A stretch of 64,000 bases of DNA from JBCBKU01 sp038521345 (GTDB lineage Bacteria; Pseudomonadota; Alphaproteobacteria; Rhodobacterales; Rhodobacteraceae): positions 124,001-188,000 of the forward strand of contig JBCBKU010000003.1 in assembly GCA_038521345.1 (NCBI GenBank). Reading direction: 5' to 3'. Shown piece after piece: positions 61,398 to 64,000 of this stretch. The notes under the pieces were generated by a model. It made no database searches and was not told where the DNA came from. It saw nothing but the letters and a program-made list of their open reading frames with translations. The position numbers and the translations under genes are program-made. Position 1 is the stretch's first letter, and each line of letters opens with the position of its first letter.

Positions 61398-61406
61398 GTC
61401 GCAGGC

Positions 61407-62186
61407 CTAGCCCGCGCGCCAAGCCTTGCCCCATGTGGCCGACATGCGCGCCACCTCGTCGTCGAGAGCGCGAGGTTTGTGACGCGCCGTCTCCAGCGTG
61501 GTGGCCAGATCCTCGCCGGCCATTGCCGATCGAGTTACTTCGGCCAATGCATAGGTCGGGGCCTTGGCCACCCCTTTCAAAAGCGCTCGACCAAGGCTCA
61601 TGACAGCGAGGTAGGTGAAATGCCCGGACAGCACCCCGGGGCCCGGGGCCGGCGTGCCTGCGGCCACCTTTTCGCAGGCGCCGGCATCGGACGAGATATG
61701 GCTTCGGCAGATCATGGGCCGGGCGTCGTAGGCGCGACAGGTCCGAGTCTCGGGGTCAAGGGCGGCGCAGGCTTTGGCATGCCACGCTGAGGCGGGCGGG
61801 GCCCCTATGCTGGGTCCCAACGCCGCATGGAGGCGCCGCGCCTCGGCCTCGATGATTGTTCCTCCGTCCTCGCCGGCCAGGATACAGCAGAACGCGCAAC
61901 CCGAGGCACAAGCGGCGGTTCTGAGCGGGCCGTTCGGGTCCGACGATTGCCGTGCAATCTCGGCCTCACCGACCCTGAGTGCTGCCGTCCCGTATGCAAG
62001 GTCACGCACTACGTCCCGATAGGACAGGTTGTGCGCCGAAGCCGTCTCAAGGGTCACGGCCAGAAGCCGCCTCGCCCGTTCCAGAACCGGGGCCGCCACG
62101 CCTTTCAGCCGTATGCCCGGCAGACGACGCGCCAGATCCTCTGGCGTCTGCGGGCTGGACCGGCTGCCGGATTTCGGTTTGCGCAT
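61407..62186 (-). CDS. YkgJ-family cysteine-cluster protein
   Basis: A protein of 259 residues. The metal-binding cluster CASGCAFCC lies at 93-101, with further cysteines in ACAALDPETRTCRAYDARPMICR. This is the zinc/iron-chelating (CxxxCxxCC) family, of unknown function. The N-terminal 80 residues are helical and basic. It is divergent from the decarboxylase gene across about 265 bases. Confidence 0.82.
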   Translation of the reverse strand: MRKPKSGSRSSPQTPEDLARRLPGIRLKGVAAPVLERARRLLAVTLETASAHNLSYRDVVRDLAYGTAALRVGEAEIARQSSDPNGPLRTAACASGCAFCCILAGEDGGTIIEAEARRLHAALGPSIGAPPASAWHAKACAALDPETRTCRAYDARPMICRSHISSDAGACEKVAAGTPAPGPGVLSGHFTYLAVMSLGRALLKGVAKAPTYALAEVTRSAMAGEDLATTLETARHKPRALDDEVARMSATWGKAWRAG

Positions 62187-62288
62187 GGGTTCATGTCCAA
62201 TTCTGGTCGCGCGACCCTAATGGTCTGGGAACCGACACGGCAAGGCCAGCGAATAGCGGCGTCGGGCCGGTTCGGTGAAAAAGTACTG

Positions 62289-62446
62289 CCAAGGGGTTGA
62301 AACGACTCAGTCAATTTGCCATTTGCCCGGCCCAAGACGCCAACGCACGCGCCTCTGGCCACGCCTGTTCCGCAGCACGCGTTATGCAGCGACGGTAACG
62401 TCTCCCTTGGAAGCAAACGGCCCTTTGGGGCCTTGGTCTATTGGAG
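62289..62446 (+). promoter_or_regulatory. Structured leader of the ornithine decarboxylase gene (possible speF-type element)
   Basis: Complementary segments are CCAAGGGG (62289-62296) with CCCTTGG (62404-62410) or CCTTGG (62431-62436). A local hairpin pairs GGCCC (62419-62423) with GGGCC (62428-62432) just before the ribosome site TTGGAG (62441-62446). Alphaproteobacterial ornithine decarboxylase genes are known to carry the conserved speF leader RNA; whether this is that element cannot be decided by eye. Confidence 0.4.
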
Positions 62447-62452
62447 ATGACC

Positions 62453-63625
62453 ATGACGATGCATTACGCGGGGGCGTCCGCCCCCGAACTTGTCTCTGCC
62501 CCCTCGACGCTTGAGGCCTATGCCGCCTCGGCCGAGGTTGATCGTCCCACATTGTTCGTGTCCACGGATCTTGTGGCGGACAAATACCGCGCGCTGGCAG
62601 AGGGCCTGGGCGATGCGGACATTCACTATGCAGTCAAGGCCAATCCTGACCCGAAAATTATCGAGCGTCTGGCCGATCTAGGGGCCAATTTCGATGCTGC
62701 GTCGCGAGGCGAGATCGCGCTTTGCCTCGGTCTTGGGGTGGCGCCGGATCGGATTTCCTACGGCAACACGATCAAGCGCGCCTCGGACATCGCTTATGCG
62801 CACCGGGCGGGCATCACACTTTTTGCCGCCGACGCCGCCGAAGAGATCGAGAAGATTGCAGACAACGCCCCCGGCGCCCGCGTTTTTGTTCGGCTGCTGG
62901 TCGACGGTGCTGAATGCGACTGGCCACTTAGCCGCAAGTTCGGGTGCGACCCCCGCGTCGCCCTGCGGCTTCTGGATCTGGCGAAGTCTAAAGGCCTCCA
63001 ACCGGTCGGCTTCTCGTTCCATGTCGGGTCCCAGACGCGCCGCGCGGAATTGTGGGCGCCGGCATTGGACGGCGTCGCGCAGGTTTGGCGCGCGGCGGCG
63101 GCGGCCGGACATGACCTGACGCTCTTAAACATCGGCGGCGGCTTTCCAGCGTTCTACGGCGAGCCGGTACAGCGGCCAAAAGCCTATGCCCGCGAGGTTG
63201 TTCGGCTGGTTCGTGAGCGTTTCGGTGACGAGGTTCAAATCATCGCCGAGCCGGGTCGCGGACTTGTCGGCGAGGCCGGAGTGATTGCCTGCGAGGTCGT
63301 GTTGGCGTCGAAGAAGTCCGACACAGATCTGCATCGCTGGGTCTATCTGGACATTGGAAAGTTCTCGGGTCTGGCCGAGACGATGGACGAAGCGATCCGC
63401 TATCAATTCCTCACCGCGCGCGACGGCGATCCAGTCGGTCCGTGCATTCTGGCGGGGCCGTCCTGTGACAGCGTGGACGTGCTGTATGAGGAGCGTCCGG
63501 TGTTGTTGCCGCTGACATTGAAGGCTGGCGATCGGGTTCTGATCCGCAATACCGGCGCCTATACGTCCAGCTATTCCAGCGTGGGATTCAACGGGTTCCC
63601 GCCGCTGGAGGTGGTGGTGTTCTAA
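62453..63625 (+). CDS. Ornithine (type III PLP) decarboxylase
   Basis: A protein of 390 residues with the alanine-racemase-like barrel of group IV decarboxylases. The PLP lysine is Lys62 in HYAVKANPD, with FHVGSQ, NIGGGFP, AEPGRG and the active-site cysteine region GPSCDSVDVL. It most likely makes putrescine from ornithine; lysine or dual use cannot be excluded. Three ATG codons lie close together (62447, 62453, 62459); the second has the best spacing from TTGGAG. Confidence 0.88.
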   Translation: MTMHYAGASAPELVSAPSTLEAYAASAEVDRPTLFVSTDLVADKYRALAEGLGDADIHYAVKANPDPKIIERLADLGANFDAASRGEIALCLGLGVAPDRISYGNTIKRASDIAYAHRAGITLFAADAAEEIEKIADNAPGARVFVRLLVDGAECDWPLSRKFGCDPRVALRLLDLAKSKGLQPVGFSFHVGSQTRRAELWAPALDGVAQVWRAAAAAGHDLTLLNIGGGFPAFYGEPVQRPKAYAREVVRLVRERFGDEVQIIAEPGRGLVGEAGVIACEVVLASKKSDTDLHRWVYLDIGKFSGLAETMDEAIRYQFLTARDGDPVGPCILAGPSCDSVDVLYEERPVLLPLTLKAGDRVLIRNTGAYTSSYSSVGFNGFPPLEVVVF

Positions 63626-63739
63626 GGCCGACCCCCGTCTCGGTATACGATTGTGCGCCGCTAACTTCTGGAATTTATTACGCTTTCTGTTTACACGGGG
63701 TGCTAAGGTACTAGCTGACCGGAACATCCAGAGGCGACG

Positions 63740-64000
63740 ATGAGCCAGATAGAAGACCATCCACTGCGCTATGCGTTGGCCAACGAACTGCACGCCCGGC
63801 CATTTCCGGCGCTTAAGGCCCCGTGCCGGGCCGCGTATCTCGCGATCAAGATGCCAAGCAACGCGGCCGCCCGGGACCGGGACATCGACCGCGCACATCT
63901 GATCGCGCTTCTGGATCGTTTCGGGGCGCCGCATCCCCAACCCGGGGCAACCCACTGGTTTGGAGAGATCGGGCGCTTTCAGCTTAAGTGGGAAAGCCAC
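63740..64000 (+). CDS. DUF3422 family protein, N-terminal part (cut by window end)
   Basis: The first 87 codons are present and the frame is open at the right edge. It begins MSQIEDHPLRYALANELHARPF, the typical start of DUF3422 proteins, followed by LKAPCRAAYLAIK and THWFGEIGRFQLKWESH. Full family members are about 420 residues with two C-terminal membrane segments, which lie beyond the window. Function unknown. GAGGCGACG precedes the ATG. The 114 bases before it show no other gene. Confidence 0.85.
   Translation, partial: MSQIEDHPLRYALANELHARPFPALKAPCRAAYLAIKMPSNAAARDRDIDRAHLIALLDRFGAPHPQPGATHWFGEIGRFQLKWESH

Noticed and set aside
1..64000. CRISPR arrays, insertion sequences, prophage genes, rRNA or tRNA genes
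   Set aside because: I found no regularly spaced repeats, transposase or phage motifs, or cloverleaf-like sequences; the spacers between genes are mostly too short to hold them.

Overview
The window reads as one chromosomal segment of an alphaproteobacterium of the Rhodobacterales (Rhodobacteraceae/Roseobacter type). The basis is gene content and order: a full division/cell-wall (dcw) cluster, a cobS/cobT cobaltochelatase pair next to a J-domain gene and bolA, DUF2484 and DUF1127 proteins, a DUF3422 gene, and a hairpin pair that looks like the Rhodobacter CcsR ('cuckoo') small RNAs. Coding density is high, the sequence is GC-rich, and stop/start overlaps (ATGA, GTGA, TGATG) are common. I see no rRNA, tRNA, insertion sequence, prophage or CRISPR array. 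Assignments rest on reading motifs by eye; no database search was run.

Left edge (1-2500): the 3' end of a UvrD/PcrA helicase gene, a stand-alone receiver protein, then on the minus strand a DUF1127 gene followed by two hairpins whose loops carry CTCCTCCTCCCT and which end in a terminator. Divergent from it is the Fe-S carrier ATPase mrp.

dcw block (about 2500-30200): a 574-base leader with phased MraZ-type boxes precedes mraZ-rsmH-ftsL-ftsI-murE-murF-mraY. A P-loop ATPase gene follows and overlaps murD. The cluster is then interrupted by two minus-strand metabolic genes (L-lactate dehydrogenase and a gamma-butyrobetaine-hydroxylase-like dioxygenase) and resumes as ftsW-murG-murC. An amino-acid permease and two DUF2484 membrane proteins are coupled to murC before murB-ddl-ftsQ-ftsA-ftsZ. 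A perfect DnaA box inside a dyad lies in the ftsA-ftsZ gap. A strong terminator closes ftsZ, and lpxC follows with a structured leader, then bamD and recN.

Middle (30200-46300): a ClC channel, a DUF427 protein, aminopeptidase P, cobT, a small secreted protein, cobS, a chemoreceptor and a J-domain protein, with bolA divergent. Then come two DUF4177 paralogues, gatB, a secreted protein, a lytic-transglycosylase-like lipoprotein and an acyltransferase. Together these serve cobalamin synthesis, peptide turnover, translation and envelope upkeep.

Right part (46300-64000): pepN; a VOC protein coupled to a WYL-domain regulator; a photolyase/cryptochrome coupled to a DUF2256 zinc-ribbon protein; malate synthase G; a puuD-type hydrolase; a HemG-like flavodoxin; a D-lyxose isomerase-like cupin; kynureninase; an ICMT-like membrane methyltransferase; pntA-pntB transhydrogenase; a cysteine-cluster protein; an ornithine decarboxylase with a structured leader; and the start of a DUF3422 gene cut by the window edge.

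The window is mostly housekeeping. The least ordinary parts are the cuckoo-type RNA, the foreign genes embedded in the dcw cluster, and the control elements around ftsZ and lpxC.
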